Source: Diplolepis rosae (Eukaryota; Arthropoda; Insecta; Hymenoptera; Diplolepididae). Taken from it: 64,000 bases of DNA. Within the stretch, counting starts at the first letter, position 1; each line of letters opens with the position of its first letter. Under the pieces are notes generated by a model that did no database searches, was not told the origin of the DNA, and worked only from the letters and a program-made list of their open reading frames with translations. The stretch covers positions 5,952,001 through 6,016,000 of the forward strand of contig JAPYXD010000522.1 of the NCBI GenBank assembly GCA_030998225.1, read 5' to 3'. The position numbers and the translations under genes were made by a program. Shown here in pieces: positions 43,441 through 56,169 of this stretch.

Positions 43441-43770
43441 GCAAATGGAATCGAAGAAGGTGAGAAGGGAATAGTTTGAAGGTGTTGTGTATTTGGGGTA
43501 GTTGTAATAGTATACCTCCTGGTTCCGGCTACTTCTACCACTTTGCATCGACTCCGACTCCACCAAAATGGAGTCAAGGTCCAGTAGGAACTACTTGCAC
43601 TTCTCGCCCAACCTTCTTCCGGAAACAGAAGAACCTGAAACAATAATTAAGATCATTAGAGATTCTGAAATTTGGCATATTAATGAATTATCTTTATTAT
43701 CTTTGTTGAGGGAACTAGGTAGTCAATAGTGAAATTTTCTTCAAGACTTTATTATGAATATAGATCTGAA

Positions 43771-43892
43771 TTGATTTATAATAATTAATTTGCCATGGGG
43801 TGGGTTTTAAAAAAAACGATTTTTATATTTTTCATATCCTAAAAATCGTTTAAAAAAAAACCGACCCCATGCTAAATTAATCATTGCGACTT
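43771..43892. repeat. Short palindrome
   Basis: Arms of about 45 bp: AATTAATTTGCCATGGGGTG ... AAACGATTTTTAT and its complement with few mismatches. It could be a tiny MITE. Confidence 0.55.
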
Positions 43893-44169
43893 AAAAATTA
43901 TGTCGTTTAAAATATTCTGGCGTTTTTCTCTTCTGCAGATACATATTTTTGCGCAGAACTAACATTACATTTTATGAAAACTTTATTTTCTCAGAAAAAA
44001 TACATAAACGGCGTTTTTTACAATGTTACAAGTTACAATGAATTTGGAATTTGGAACGTTTCGAAAACTTTAAGTAGTTTAGACGATCGTGATGAGTTTT
44101 AAAATATTTTATGAGAATTAAACATTGAGCAACGTAAGATTAATGAAAACTAATTTTGTCTTCGTAATG

Positions 44170-44525
44170 ATTCAATTTACAGCATGACGTTAAAAAACAA
44201 AGAGAACCATGCAATATCGAAAATCGCAATCTCACAAAGAGAAAAGGACTGCGAGAAATTCGGGAGAAGCGTTTCCATTCTACGAGTGGGACGAATGGGG
44301 TCGATGAGGGATTCCCCAAGGAAACGTGTGAGCCACACTCTCGAAATAAAATGCATAAGGTTGCGAAAAGAGAAGGGCTGTCGAGGGGTTTGTTGCTGTG
44401 GTAAAGTCAGCAACTGTTGAGTTAGAGCTGCCGGGAACGAATGTCTTATTCGCCGTTGTGTCGCAAAAGAAAGCAGCTCTCGCCTTTTCCCCTTTATACA
44501 CTTTTTCATTTTCATCCACTATATG
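44170..44525. other. GC-richer unique-looking block
   Basis: Overlapping ORFs on both strands (44184-44420 plus, 44515-44177 and 44519-44280 minus), none with a recognisable domain. It may be a host sequence island similar in character to 30540-31060. Confidence 0.3.
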
Positions 44526-46919
44526 CGTATATACCCCAAACCTAAATGTCTCCCTTCTTTCTCAAGTTTATGATCAAATTCAAAAGCTCTTAAAGAAAAA
44601 CTGTATTGGGAAGCTCTGAAATGGTATAAATATAAATGCTTCCATTTTCATTTTATTGAATGTAAAGCAACTTTTATTATTTCATATTTTATTTTTATTT
44701 TACCTATTTTCTTCAAAATTTCATTTTACCAAATGAAACGCAGTTATTTCAGGGCTTTAATGAACGCAAAGTTACATCGTCATTTTATAGAATTCCTGAT
44801 TTAATTTGATTTTGTCAAACGTTGCCTGCAAATTAAATTACTGCACCAGTGCAATATTGATCACGTGCCAAAGCTGACCCATTTAGATGAAAACGAAACT
44901 ATAATAAATAGGAAATTTCAAAGTGAACTTGCTATTCAATATTTAATTTTACGTACAAAAGTAGTTTTTTATGTAGATTTTAAAATAACTTGGATGATTT
45001 TTTTTTTTTTATTCACGCAAGACATACTTTGTTCGAAGACAGCAAATAACGATCAGTCAAACGAGAGGTCCCTTATCAAATTTCATATTTACACAAAATC
45101 TCCTCGCCAAACTTCTTAACATACTTTGTTCGCGAAATTTTAGTTGCTTGAATAAAAAATAAAAAGTCTCTTGAATGTTCAAATTTGTGATGAAAATTCT
45201 TATGATCCAATTATAGAATAAATTAAACAATCCAGTAGGGGTTTGCAAATAGTATGTTTGAAATTGCGACATTTGAAACGAGGAAATTCGATCAAAGGTA
45301 AACGTAACCAAGACTGGTTGCAAAACAATAATAATACGCTCTATCGAACAGATTATTATAATTATGAAATTCGATCGTTGGTGCTGACTAGAAACTTAAT
45401 CAACAAAATAGCGTTTAGGTGGTAATCCGAGGCAATTTACATGGCAAATATTGGACGTCTAAAGTTCGAATTTTATGTACATGATTATCAAACAAGATGA
45501 AATTTTAATGATGTTTCCCTGTACGCTTTGTGTTTATACATGATTTTCATCAAATTACGTAGATGATCCATGTTTTCACTTTAAAAGTTCCATTTTGGGA
45601 AAATACTCTCATTTTTTTCTATTAAAAAAAATCTATATTCAACAAGCTGCAAGATATTCAGATGGCATAAAGAGGTTTTTCCATAAAAGCGAACCAAGTC
45701 ACTGGGTTTTCATTTTTTATGTATAATAGACTAGAGTATGTGCATGCAAGAAGAAGTAAAGAAAGAGCAAGTCGTGCATAAGTCATTTATTTTCGTCCAG
45801 CTTCCATGGCATTAAGTTTTTTTTTTTTTCTTTTTTTTTTCTTTTCTTTGGAGGTGAAGAAAAATGTAGGAAGTGGGTAATCCTCTCACGATGTCCTAAA
45901 TCACAACCATAGTTTACAATTTAACATAAAGAATTTGACCAGGAGAAGGACAAGGAAAATGGAAACTCCGAGAAAAAAAAAGAGAATGGGATTCTACTGT
46001 ACGGTTCAAATTATATACTCTAAAGTCAAAATTCTAAAACGAGATGCCTGAGGCGGTAAGTGAAAATAATTAGGGGATTGGATTACCCAATTCATCCTCT
46101 CAACTTTGTACTGCGCCTCCTTGCAATTACGAATATTGCAGGTCTGCAGTCAGTGCGCACTGCAGAATTCAGTAAACGTAGGGAATATAATAGTCTCTTT
46201 AAATTCCATAGATTTAGTACGAAGAAAGTTTACGTTTATTCGTGAAATTTTAGACACCTAACCACACAAGCACAATTTTATAGCCCTTTCTCTACTTGTT
46301 CTAAATAGCAGACAATTCTAGAATTGCAGCTTTTTCAAGCCACTATACTGAAATTACCAGAGAAAATTGAAAAGAAAGAATAATTTATCAAAACTAAAAT
46401 AAGTTTCAAGAACAGAGCGTTTTTAACTTTGAATTCAAACTTGAAGTTCATATTCTTATTATAGAATCTTTTCAAAACAATGTTAGGTTCCTATGCGAAG
46501 CCACATGTAACATCTATGGCACTTCGAGTCCGAAGGCTGAATGCAGAATTGTTCTCTTGAATTTTCCAGTCCCTGCGCAAACCCTCGTTCGATGTTCGTT
46601 CCCAGAATGCTAAGCAGTTTCAGGGGTGTGAGCTCATCTTCCCCATATCTGCCACTCTAAGTTATTTTTCCCATATTTGACGCTTATAAGACTAAAACTT
46701 CTTTCTAATCATATGAGTAGTTTGTTTACTTTGTAATCTGACCTAATGACATTTTTAACGTTAGGTCTTTGAAATATTTTTTTGGTTTATTAATTCTTTA
46801 TTAGGAACATTGCTCTATAGCTACAAGAAACAACCAAATTTCCATTTATTTGTGTTAAACTTTTTTCAAGTAACTAAATGCATTTTTTTAATTCCCTTTT
46901 AATTATTAAGGTAAAATAT
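44526..46919. other. Non-coding stretch
   Basis: No supported gene or bounded repeat. Long T-rich run near 45818-45846. A less AT-rich patch lies at 46480-46640. Confidence 0.45.
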
Positions 46920-46975
46920 TTTCCGCGGGCGGTGTATTGGTTCGAGAGATGGGGTTTTTTGGTTTTAACAGGTTT
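46920..46975 (-). repeat. Dispersed repeat end, copy 2
   Basis: The inverted counterpart of 41955-42030: GCGGGCGGTGTATTGGTTCG then AGAGATGGGG and GGTTTTAACAGGT. Confidence 0.6.
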
Positions 46976-47307
46976 CAAAAATAGGAAACGGTCAAGTTGT
47001 AGAGAATCTTTTTTCTAAAAAAATGAACCATAATTTATTAGAATCGCATCATTTTCAAAAATTTGACTCGAAGCGATAAGAAAATAAGTTTGGGCAAAAA
47101 TAAAATTTATTAATAACATTATTTTTTTGTATTTCAAATTTTTTTCATGATAAATAATCTTTTCTCATTCAAATTGGCCCTTCAATAATAATGTTGCTAT
47201 TCTTGAAAGCAAAATTATCTATTTTTGTCTGAGGTCTAATTTTCGTGATCGTACTACCTTAAGGAAACGATTCTGCAGAACAACGCTTATTTCGTATCTC
47301 ACATATT

Positions 47308-48074
47308 TTGGTGAAAAAAATCGAATTTTTTTAATATTAAAAATCAAAAAATAAAATATACATCCTGTCGAGAAATTTCTTAATAAGAATTTGTAGACCT
47401 CATTTAGGGAAATAATTTTTCATTTGAACTTTTTTTATGTATCTCATATATTTTGTCTAAGAAATGGAATTATTGAATTTTAATCGTATTTTTTGGAATT
47501 GAAACGAAAAATATATGTTTTTTCATAAACTGTGTGAGACAAAACTTGTAGATCTTTTTGAAACGAACAACTTTGTATTCTTACGTTTTTTTCGTATTTC
47601 ACATATTATTGTTAAAAAATTGAATTTTGGATTTTCAATAGATTATTTTTAAATTAAAAAAAAATATGCATCTTATGAAAAAATGTTACAATTCAAATGT
47701 GTAGGTCTTTATTTATTCAATAATATTGTATCATAACGTTTTTTCGTATCTCGTATAATTTAACTGGAAAATGGAATTTTGATATTGACTTTTTTCGAAT
47801 TTGAATATGCTGTAACATTTCTAATTTTGATTTAATCAAAAAACGTTATCAAGATAATTTTTAGAGATTTATGAGCACTATCTAAAACCAGTATTAAAAT
47901 TTTTGATTTTTTCAAAAAATTATTTTCAAAAACACAAAAGTAGTGCTCCATCCCTCAATTTTGATTGGATGTGGCTGGTTAACGAACTTGTCCTTACTTT
48001 TTCGGCTCCGATAAAGTGAACCAAAGCTCAATTCAATCTGATGATTCTATCGAGAGTTATGCCGCACACGACCT

Positions 48075-48108
<34 letters not shown>

Positions 48109-48245
48109 CCTTTTGTAAAAACCCTTTTTTCGGACTCAGGGGGTCTCAAAACGTAAAGATTTGATGAAATTTTTGAAAGTCATTTTTCACATAAAACCAA
48201 TACCTTCTCATCCATGATAAGAATGTAAAAATATTTTGTAGAATT
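47308..48245 (+). repeat. Dispersed repeat with CAGA microsatellite, copy 2
   Basis: Direct-orientation homologue of 6711-7490, about 110 bp longer because of an extra internal unit near 47430-47580. The CAGA run is at 48075-48108. No ORF. Confidence 0.75.
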
Positions 48246-48249
48246 AAAA

Positions 48250-49230
48250 AAGCTAAATTTTTAAAACCATATAATTTTATGATAGATACGACAAAATTGT
48301 TTTGTTGAGCAACTTTATTATTGCAAAATAGTTTTTGTTATTGCGAAAAAAATTGTTTGAGCCAACAAAACTGTTGTTTCGTAATCATACGTCTATTTTT
48401 ATTAAACTAATGGACCAAACTTTTGCGTATGAAAAATTTCTATGATTTTTCTGAATAAAAAGTCAAATGAATTCAAATATTGGTAATGGAAAATCATTAT
48501 AGTTGAAAAAATAAAATAATTTATACGACTGTTAATATGATTATATTTTTCCGCCTTCGTTGCAAAAATACTGAATAATAAAAGCGCCGGAATCCGACGA
48601 GATAAATGGGAAACGAAAGTAAATTCCGGATGGCTGGATCAAAACAGATTATTGGATTAACTGGTGCACTCTTAATTTTCTTGCAATACTTGTAAATTCC
48701 TGTAAGGGCTTTTACAAGATAAAGTGTTTTTATGTTCCTTTGGCTCATAAAATGAAGGAATTACTTGCTACAAAGTATATTTTCAGCACTCCCCCAATAT
48801 ATGATAAAATTAATGTTCCCAACCCTACTTTAATATCTATCAATAATTCAAGGAAACAATCAATAATGTTAAAAAAGAATAGTAAAGAAAAAAGGGATTT
48901 TTATTTACTTTATTTGTGCAACCGAACAGTTTTTTGTGTCTTTTCGTTGACCAAACGAAATTTTTTTCCTCACCTGACGAAATAATTGTTCAATAAAAAA
49001 AAATAGGTTTGTTGGCCTGACAATCCATTTTTGTTAAAGGCTTATACTACCCAGCAATTTTTTTTCCATCTTTTTTTATTGACTTAAGTGATGCACGAAC
49101 TAGTCAAGAATGATTATGAAGTTATAAGTATTTGAGTATCTTTTGCTCCAGGCCGGGTTTCTATACAAGTTTACGAGGTGCGAATTAGTAGAGGAAAACT
49201 TAAAAGCGTATTTCTGAAACTTGTTATTTT
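48250..49230. other. AT-rich non-coding stretch
   Basis: No supported gene. ORFs at 48521-48748 and 48740-48985 are low-complexity. Confidence 0.45.
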
Positions 49231-49235
49231 TGAAG

Positions 49236-49545
49236 TCCGTGTACATCATAACTCAAAATCTACTGGACCAATCGTTTTGAAATTTTGCACAGTACTTCTT
49301 CATATAATTCACCAGGTATCCATGAGAGCTTTTTAGTTTATTTTGATAATTATTAATTTTACAATAACAAATTAGCCGCTTCTTTTTAGCAAAAATCAGA
49401 ATTTTGGCTTCCAAGTGCTACGAAAAATTGAAAAAAAAAATCCTCCCAGGATTACCTCGAGAAACATCTCCTTTAACAAACGCAGTTTGATTTTTTTGTT
49501 TCAAATTATTCTGTTGCGAGTTATGATGTACACCGTAAAACAACT
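49236..49545. repeat. Inverted-repeat-bounded segment
   Basis: GTGTACATCATAACTC near 49239 pairs with GAGTTATGATGTACAC near 49519. Inside, poly-A tracts and no ORF of interest. Confidence 0.45.
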
Positions 49546-49772
49546 TTTTTTCGAGGCGCCTCCGGAGATTTACTGTTACTCGCTTAATTTTCAATATTTT
49601 GCAATAAAAATTTAGGCAAATATTTTTCAAATGTTGCATTATTATATGGAAATTGACTGAATGAACTAGCAATATCTGTATCGCTAATAAGTTTTGGAAA
49701 TATTTTTAAAATGTACTTTATAGTTGCCTTAAAACCTACAGTTAATCTCGCATTAATCGGTTTTTTTATTTA

Positions 49773-51050
49773 CCAGGGGTGTTAGTTGAAGTTTGCCGGT
49801 TTATTCAATAAAGAAAACACTTAATTCTCAAGGGAATCTCAAATAATTTTTATTCAAAGTATTGACCATTGGATTCTACACATTTTTCCCATCTTTCAGG
49901 CAAATCATGGATACCATTCCAAAAAAAATTTTTCTCTTTCAAGGCAAACCATTCGACGAGCCATTTTTCGACTTCTTCAAAATTGGCGATGCTCTGCGAG
50001 TGAGTGTCCCATCGATGCGAAAAGGTGATAGTCGGACGAGGCGAGGTCTGGAGAGTACGGCGGGTGCGATAATATTTCCCAATTCAATGCTTTTAATGTG
50101 TTCTTCATCACTTTAGCGGTATGAGACGGTGCGTTCTCATGTTGTAGGATAACTTTGCCATGTCGGGCCCATTCCGGGCGTTTTTCGATCAACGCGTGAT
50201 TCAAATAGATAATTTGTTGTCGGTAGCGATCCGTATTCACCGTCTCACCAGGTTTTAATAACTCGAAGTACACGACACCACACTGGTCCCACCAAACACA
50301 GAGCATTGTCTTACGGCCAAAGCGATTAGGCCTTGGAGTCGATGGGCCGACCTCACCAGGTGAAAGCCATGATTTTTTCCACTTCGGGTTCTCGAAATAA
50401 ATCTATTTTTCGTCCCCCGTGACAATTGGATGCAGAAAAGATTTCCTTTCAAACCGTTGAAGCAGCATTTCACAAATGGTTTTTCGATTTTCCATTTGTC
50501 TATCGTTCAGTTGGTGTGGTACCCATTTTCCATACTTTTGGATTTTTCCCATGGCTTCTAAACGTTGGCAAATTGCTCCTCGGGTCACATTTAGTATTTG
50601 TGCCAATTGTTGTTGCGATTGGGTTAGGTCTTCGTCCAATAACGCCTGCAATTCCTCGTCTTCGAACTTTTTCGCTGCACCAGGATGTTCATTGTCTGTT
50701 AAATCGAAATCTCCACTTTTAAATTGACGAAACCATGTCTCACATGTTCTAATCACTGGAGCATATTCACCATAAGTTTCTACCAGCAATCAATGAGTTT
50801 CAACTGCTTTTTTCTTTTGATGAAATAAGAAAAGCAACGAATGCCGCAAATGCGATTTACTTGGAACGAAACTCGACATATTCACAGAAGTAAACAACTA
50901 TGATGCTATATTTTGGCAGAATGTAATTGTGTATTTTTGAAGGTTATTGTCTATAGAAAAATATGGCATAGATGCCAAATCATAGAAATGTATACATATC
51001 TTTAGCGACATCTACGAGTAAAACCGGCAAATTTCAACTAACATCCCTGG
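49773..51050 (-). mobile_element. Mariner element, sister copy 2
   Basis: Bounded by CCAGGGGTGTTAGTTGAAGT and its near-complement (ending TCCCTGG), with TA on both sides; 1278 bp. It is the closest relative of 42037-43297. Confidence 0.9.
49854..50880 (-). pseudogene. DD34D mariner transposase, sister copy 2
   Basis: The N-terminus begins at M-S-S-F-V-P-S-K near 50879 and needs a stop to be bypassed near 50790. The open part has H-P-I-V-T-G-D-E-K (first Asp) followed by TAG where the sister has TGG, then R-Y-R-Q-Q-I preceded by the full G-E-T-V-N-T-D-R segment, Q-H-E-N-A-P-S-H (Glu at the second position) and Y-S-P-D-L-A-S-S-D-Y-H-L-F. It carries the same frame break after H-R-Q-F (49977) as the sister copy, with the F-E-E-V-E-K-W to Q-Y-F-E tail in another frame. 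Confidence 0.9.
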
Positions 51051-51059
51051 TAGACACCA

Positions 51060-51560
51060 GAAAATCCCAAAAAACAGATATTTTTAGGTACTTTACACTT
51101 GCTAACCCCCTTCGCCAACAACAGTTGTGGATAAAATGATCGATAAATCGCGCCCAAACTATGTAACAAGTAGGTACATTGGTACCAAATTACATCTTTC
51201 TAAAAAAAATAGTTTTTTAAATGAACAATTCGTGGTATTTATTTGACAGAATGTGCATATGAATTTCACGTATCGTACTTGACTTTTTGATACGATTCAA
51301 AGTTTTTTAAGGTTTTGTATACCATCATTAAAATGCTGACAGTCCTAGAAACTCTTTTTGACAGTAACTAAAAACGACATATTAACATGCAGAGTCAAGA
51401 AAAATTTCTAGGACAACCGTTATTTCATGGTGGAAGGTATATAAAACCTTCCAAAACTTTGTGCCCTATCTGCAAGTGAAGTATAATGCATACAAATTTT
51501 CATGTGCACATTTTTCCGTGTGTGACCGTGCTTTATCATGCAATAATCATGGAGAAAAAT
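51060..51560. other. Non-coding stretch
   Basis: No supported gene. The minus-strand ORF 51755-51420 crosses into the next repeat and has no domain. Confidence 0.45.
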
Positions 51561-51564
51561 AGTG

Positions 51565-52925
51565 ATAAGCAAAGAGCGGACTAGCGTAGTCTGAAGTTGC
51601 GCACCGAGCGTGGGGGGAAGTGATGGGAGAGCGCGCGCGAGTTTATGAATGTCAGTGGCTGGGATTAGCGGACAGCACTGAATAGACGGAAAAAAAAATA
51701 GAAAGACAAATAATACGTTGTCATTATCAATGCAAATCAAATAAAACGGTGCCAAAACGACATTTTTTCTACTTGCAGGTCAAAAATCAATTTTTTGACT
51801 CTGAAGTGGAAAAAAAATCATCTGCAATACGGGAGAAATATTTATTTCACTCTCCTGATTGTTGCCCTCGCTTTGCTCGAGTATCAATCTTTAAACTCGC
51901 AAAATAAACTTTTTTCTTCCTAGGTGCGTAATATACTATAAGATTAAAATTCAGATAACAATGTTTTATAAACCATTGTCGCAATTTAATTCATTGACGG
52001 TTAAAGCATTACCCGACACCGTGAATAACATTCTTGAATTTTCGAAAATGAAGGCTCTTTTTCTGTTGCTAATAGTATATTATGTGCCTAGGCGCATAAT
52101 GAGGGTTATTACGCGACGAGTGACAATGCTCGCAGGAAATCGAAGCCAAAGCATAGTCAAGGCTTAGGTGAGGCGTAGTCGAGACGTAGCCGAGACAAAG
52201 CCGAGGCGCGATCAGTCCTGCGAGCATTTTAAGCGAGTCTCGTAATTACCCAAATTGTTTGCATTGGCACATATTCTATTTTATGTAACTTTGGTGCGCA
52301 TACGAGTTTTTATGCGTACACTCGAATCTAATCTAGTATTCATTATGATTCTCGTCCATTGCACTTGATATTTCGCGACTAGTTCCGGCTATTTTGATTT
52401 TCTTGATCTTGTGTAGTAGTAACGTATTGTAATAAAGCATGCGCAGTACAAATGTACAAGAGTTTGTCAGTAGGGTACTAACGCTGTACGAAGAAGAATA
52501 AGAAGAAGATTACGCTCCGCGGTATGGTTATATGCACATGCGCAGTTGAATTTTTACATTACATTCCTCTGTACTGTAATACACAACATTACGCTACTCT
52601 CAACTGTAGCGTAAAACGAATTTACGCGCCGGAGGAACATAAAAATATTGGAATATCGAAAGAAACTGCGCTCTACATCTACATCTCTATCAATAATATT
52701 ATTATGCATTATTATTTTCATACAATATCTATAAAAATTCTAAAAGATTGAATTCCAGCTAAGCATATGTCAACAACCAAATAACACGAGGTGTCATATG
52801 AGCCCGGCATGCGCACGCATGTTCGCTTACTCGCTTCAGAGGCTCTGCAACGTAAGAGCCGAGCCTGCGCTCGGTGTGCAACTTCAGATTACGCTCGCCC
52901 GCTCTCTGGTGATAAGGTTTTCGGG
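51565..52925. repeat. Segment bounded by an inverted AAGTTGCNCACCGAGCG pair
   Basis: AGTCTGAAGTTGCGCACCGA near 51589 is matched by its complement near 52872 within about 38 bp of inverted similarity. The inside holds a degenerate GACGTAGCCGAGAC-type tandem stretch (52090-52230) and the GCGCATGCGC repeat. ORFs at 51961-52167, 52524-52751 and 52798-53055 lie in this repeat and have no recognisable domain. Confidence 0.45.
52255..52640 (-). repeat. GCGCATGCGC dispersed repeat, copy 2
   Basis: Reverse-orientation homologue of 34865-35290 with the same landmarks in reverse order. It ends near 52640 at a CGCGCCGGAGGAACAT word. Confidence 0.7.
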
Positions 52926-52929
52926 ATTA

Positions 52930-53685
52930 AGAACTAATTCAAATATCTTTGTATTGGCATTGGGTCAGTTTCTTTACATTAAATTCATTAATTTACGGGC
53001 AAGATCCAAAACGTCCAGGAACGAGACAGCTCAAGAATCCAGTCCTCAAGAATAAAACATGAACTCCAGTTCGGCAGATTCGTGGAAAGTGTAGACTGTA
53101 AAAACCGCTTCTTCTCAAAAGTGAGCACAAGAACAGTGTAATGAGGATGATTTTTTAAATAATATTTTTATATATAAGAAATCAACACAACTTTCGTGAA
53201 GAGAAGACACAATTTTTGCCACAACACACTTGAGGAGCCTGCATAACATAAACCCAAAACACTATCTTGCCCCCCTTACATACGTTCTTTGCATGTTTTT
53301 ATCAAATAATAATTTTAAGAAAACAAAAAACCAAACAACACTAAAAAATCTAATTTAATATGTACAAATAAACTCTTGCATGTTAACAGCCTAGTCGTTA
53401 AGTCCTTGAAAAAAATTTTTTTTGGCACTGAAAAGGGCCCCCATTTGTGGTCGAAAAGTTTGCCTTTGTTTTTATTTGGGTCAAGATAAAAAACAAAGAA
53501 ATGCATTGAGAACTAAAATTTCTGTGAAAAAATGTCATGTTTGGTTTTTTGGCTTAGCGATTATCACTAGATTTGAGTAATCATTGCCGATCTTCGTCAC
53601 ACTTTCTTCTGTTTATTGGAGAATCGATTGTATAGAACTAAGCGTAAATTTTTTTTACATAAATTTCAGTAATTAATCCCGATTA
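52930..53685. other. Non-coding stretch
   Basis: No supported gene. The sequence near 53640-53705 has a CTCCGTG word like a CACGGAG-family right end without a left partner. Confidence 0.4.
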
Positions 53686-53689
53686 CTTT

Positions 53690-54310
53690 ATTTCCGTTTT
53701 TCTCCGTGCATCACCTGCTTCGTTTCACTACTAGTAAATGGTCTTTTTTGCACGATTGGGTCACTCACTTTGATCAGTTGTTGCTTGTAGCGTTCAGTAT
53801 TGACCGTTTGACCGAGTTCAAGTAATTTCGTAGTACAAAACACCCTTTCAGCCCGAAAAAATGCACAATAACATTTTTTCCGCATGAATGTTCGTTTTGA
53901 AGTACTGGTTCATCTATTCGGGGCTCAGGTCATGAGCTACTCAACGACCTCCCTTCTGAATTAGTCCTAGCTTTTTCAAACGTTTCAAAATGACTTGTTG
54001 AGTCATTTCAAGTGTCTCTGCTAGTTCCGATTGAGTTTGGAAAAAGTTTTCCTTCAAAAGTTGATCTAACTCTTCGTCTTTAACCTTTCTTTGCTGACTT
54101 GGGCGTTTGTCGTCCTCAAGATCGAAATTTCCTTCTCGGAACCTCTGAAACCACTTCTTGCAAGTGCCGTATGAAATAGCATTTTCGCCCAAGGCCGGAA
54201 AAATTATTTCCTTTACTTCATCTGCATTTTTCTAAGTTGAAAAGCAGACAGTGCCTCTAATGCTGCTTTTCGAAGGACATTGGATTCACAACTGTTTTTT
54301 TGTGGTTATA
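53690..54310 (-). pseudogene. Mariner transposase, 5' half
   Basis: From 54192 the frame has S-Y-G-T-C-K-K-W-F-Q-R-F-R-E-G-N-F-D-L-E-D (second helix-turn-helix region), and L-A-E-T-L-E-M-T-Q-Q-V-I-L-K-R-L. In another frame, L-E-L-G-Q-T-V-N-T-E-R-Y-K-Q-Q-L follows. The first-Asp region has been lost by deletion, and everything after V-Q-K-R-P is missing, so no catalytic core remains. Confidence 0.75.
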
Positions 54311-54439
54311 TAAGTAGTGCTGCCAAGAATTAATATGTACACCCAATAAATGCTATATAATAGAAAATAATATGTCCTCTAATTTAAAAATTTTCGTCCT
54401 AATTGAAATTTTGTCCTTAATTCATTTTATTAAAATTTT

Positions 54440-54830
54440 AATTTATTCGAAACTAAGTTCGAATCCGTAGCACTCCAAACTCAAATTCATCTCAAGGTCC
54501 AAACCAAAAAAAAAAACAAAAATTTGAACTGTTCAAACGCTCAAAATATAAAAAAAAGACCAAATTTGGACCAAAAAAATTTCTCAAAATAAACAATCAT
54601 GAGAAACCAACAAAAAGGAGGAAAGACTAAAGAAAGCAACCTTCCAAAGCCCCTTCCTTCTTTTTTTGGGGGTTTTGGAAAGTTATCTTCTTTTTTCTTC
54701 CCTCCTTTTTGTTGGTTTCTCATAATCGTTTATCTTTAGCAATTTTTTGGTCCAATTTTGGTCGTTTTTTAAATATTTTGAGCGTTTGTACAGTTTTTAA
54801 TTCTTGAAATTTTAAATTTAATTTATTCTA
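54440..54830. repeat. AT-rich palindrome
   Basis: The left side (54528-54645) and right side (54690-54800) are inverted copies centred near 54665, sharing AACGCTCAAAATAT, GACCAAATTTGGACC, ATGAGAAACCAACAAAAAGG and others. It is likely a MITE; the ORF 54541-54723 is a shadow of the repeat. Confidence 0.6.
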
Positions 54831-54834
54831 AAAT

Positions 54835-56165
54835 AAGTTTTTTGGCGAATTCGCACTAATTTAAATCCATCCATTTTTTTTTCAATTGGCTCTAATGAGT
54901 AAAATTCAACCTTAAACAGCAATTGTAAGATAAAAATCAATTTTTATTACAAATTGATAAATGATTTTTTTTGTTTTGTGAACCATGTATGCAAAAGGAG
55001 TGGTAGAACATTCAGTTTTTATCAAATTCCATTACGCTATTCACTATTTAATAAATTTTACAATTATTATAAATTATTGATTTAAAAAAACTTCGATCAG
55101 AACAACAAAGTCATCTCAAACAAAATATTTAGCTGACTTAACAAACTGATTTTTTACAAATGACAAAAATTTTGTTGTGAAAACAAAAACTGTTCGAAAA
55201 AATAATTTTGTTTTGATTACTAAATTAATTTCTCAGTCTATAGAGGTGACTATTGCAATATATTCTCTAGTAATAAAAGCGAGCAATACGAGCGACTAAA
55301 TTCGTTGCCTGAATGGAAAGGGAGAGTCGTGGATGTTGGTCCAATGGACCGAACCAGGAGATTATCGGATTAACCGGTATATGCCTATTTCCTACCTATA
55401 CTTATAGAGACTGGTATATAGATTTCGAATTTTAGAGCACACACTCCCACATATCAGCGTATGAATAGCACGCGAGCTATCATTCACTCCCTCTCTAAAC
55501 TTGGTCCACGCACCAATGATCACGCGGTTCCGAACCGGATTTTCCTAAATTAAGGCCGGCTGCTAGGGCCACTGAAACAATTGTTTCACCCTTTCATTTC
55601 ACCCACCAACATTCTCCATCGTTCATTGCAAACTGAATTTCAATCGCCCAAAAAAAAATACATGGAAACTATATAAAATATGTAGGAAAAAGGTGCTTAT
55701 TCCTATTCTTTTCGTCTAGAAATTTAATAGTATTAATATTAGTTACCCAATGCACCTCTATTTTTTATTGCAAATTCAGATTCCTCATTAAAAATATGTA
55801 TTTTGTATTTGTATTTTGAAAAGACATACAAATTAGTTTTAAAAAAGGTTTGAAAAACCTACATTCAACTATGATAATACCCCAAAAACCACCCCTAGAA
55901 TTGAGAACATGCCTAAAAACAGACTTTCGTTTATTTTTAGTTTATATATGTATTTTTAAATGATATACAGATTATTTTCAGAAACAGCTACCTCTAACTC
56001 TAATAATACCCGAAAAACCACTTCTAGAATTCTTTCGGAGTGGTTTATGAGGATTGTAATGGTCTGTAAGTTTCGTAGAACTTACCTACGTATTGCAAAA
56101 TACTTATTTTTCAATTTAGAGTAGAATCAAATAACATGAAATGTGATTATGTACTCTTTTTTAGG
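54835..56165. other. Non-coding stretch
   Basis: No supported gene. A GC-richer patch lies at 55280-55620. Confidence 0.45.
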
Positions 56166-56169
56166 GATG

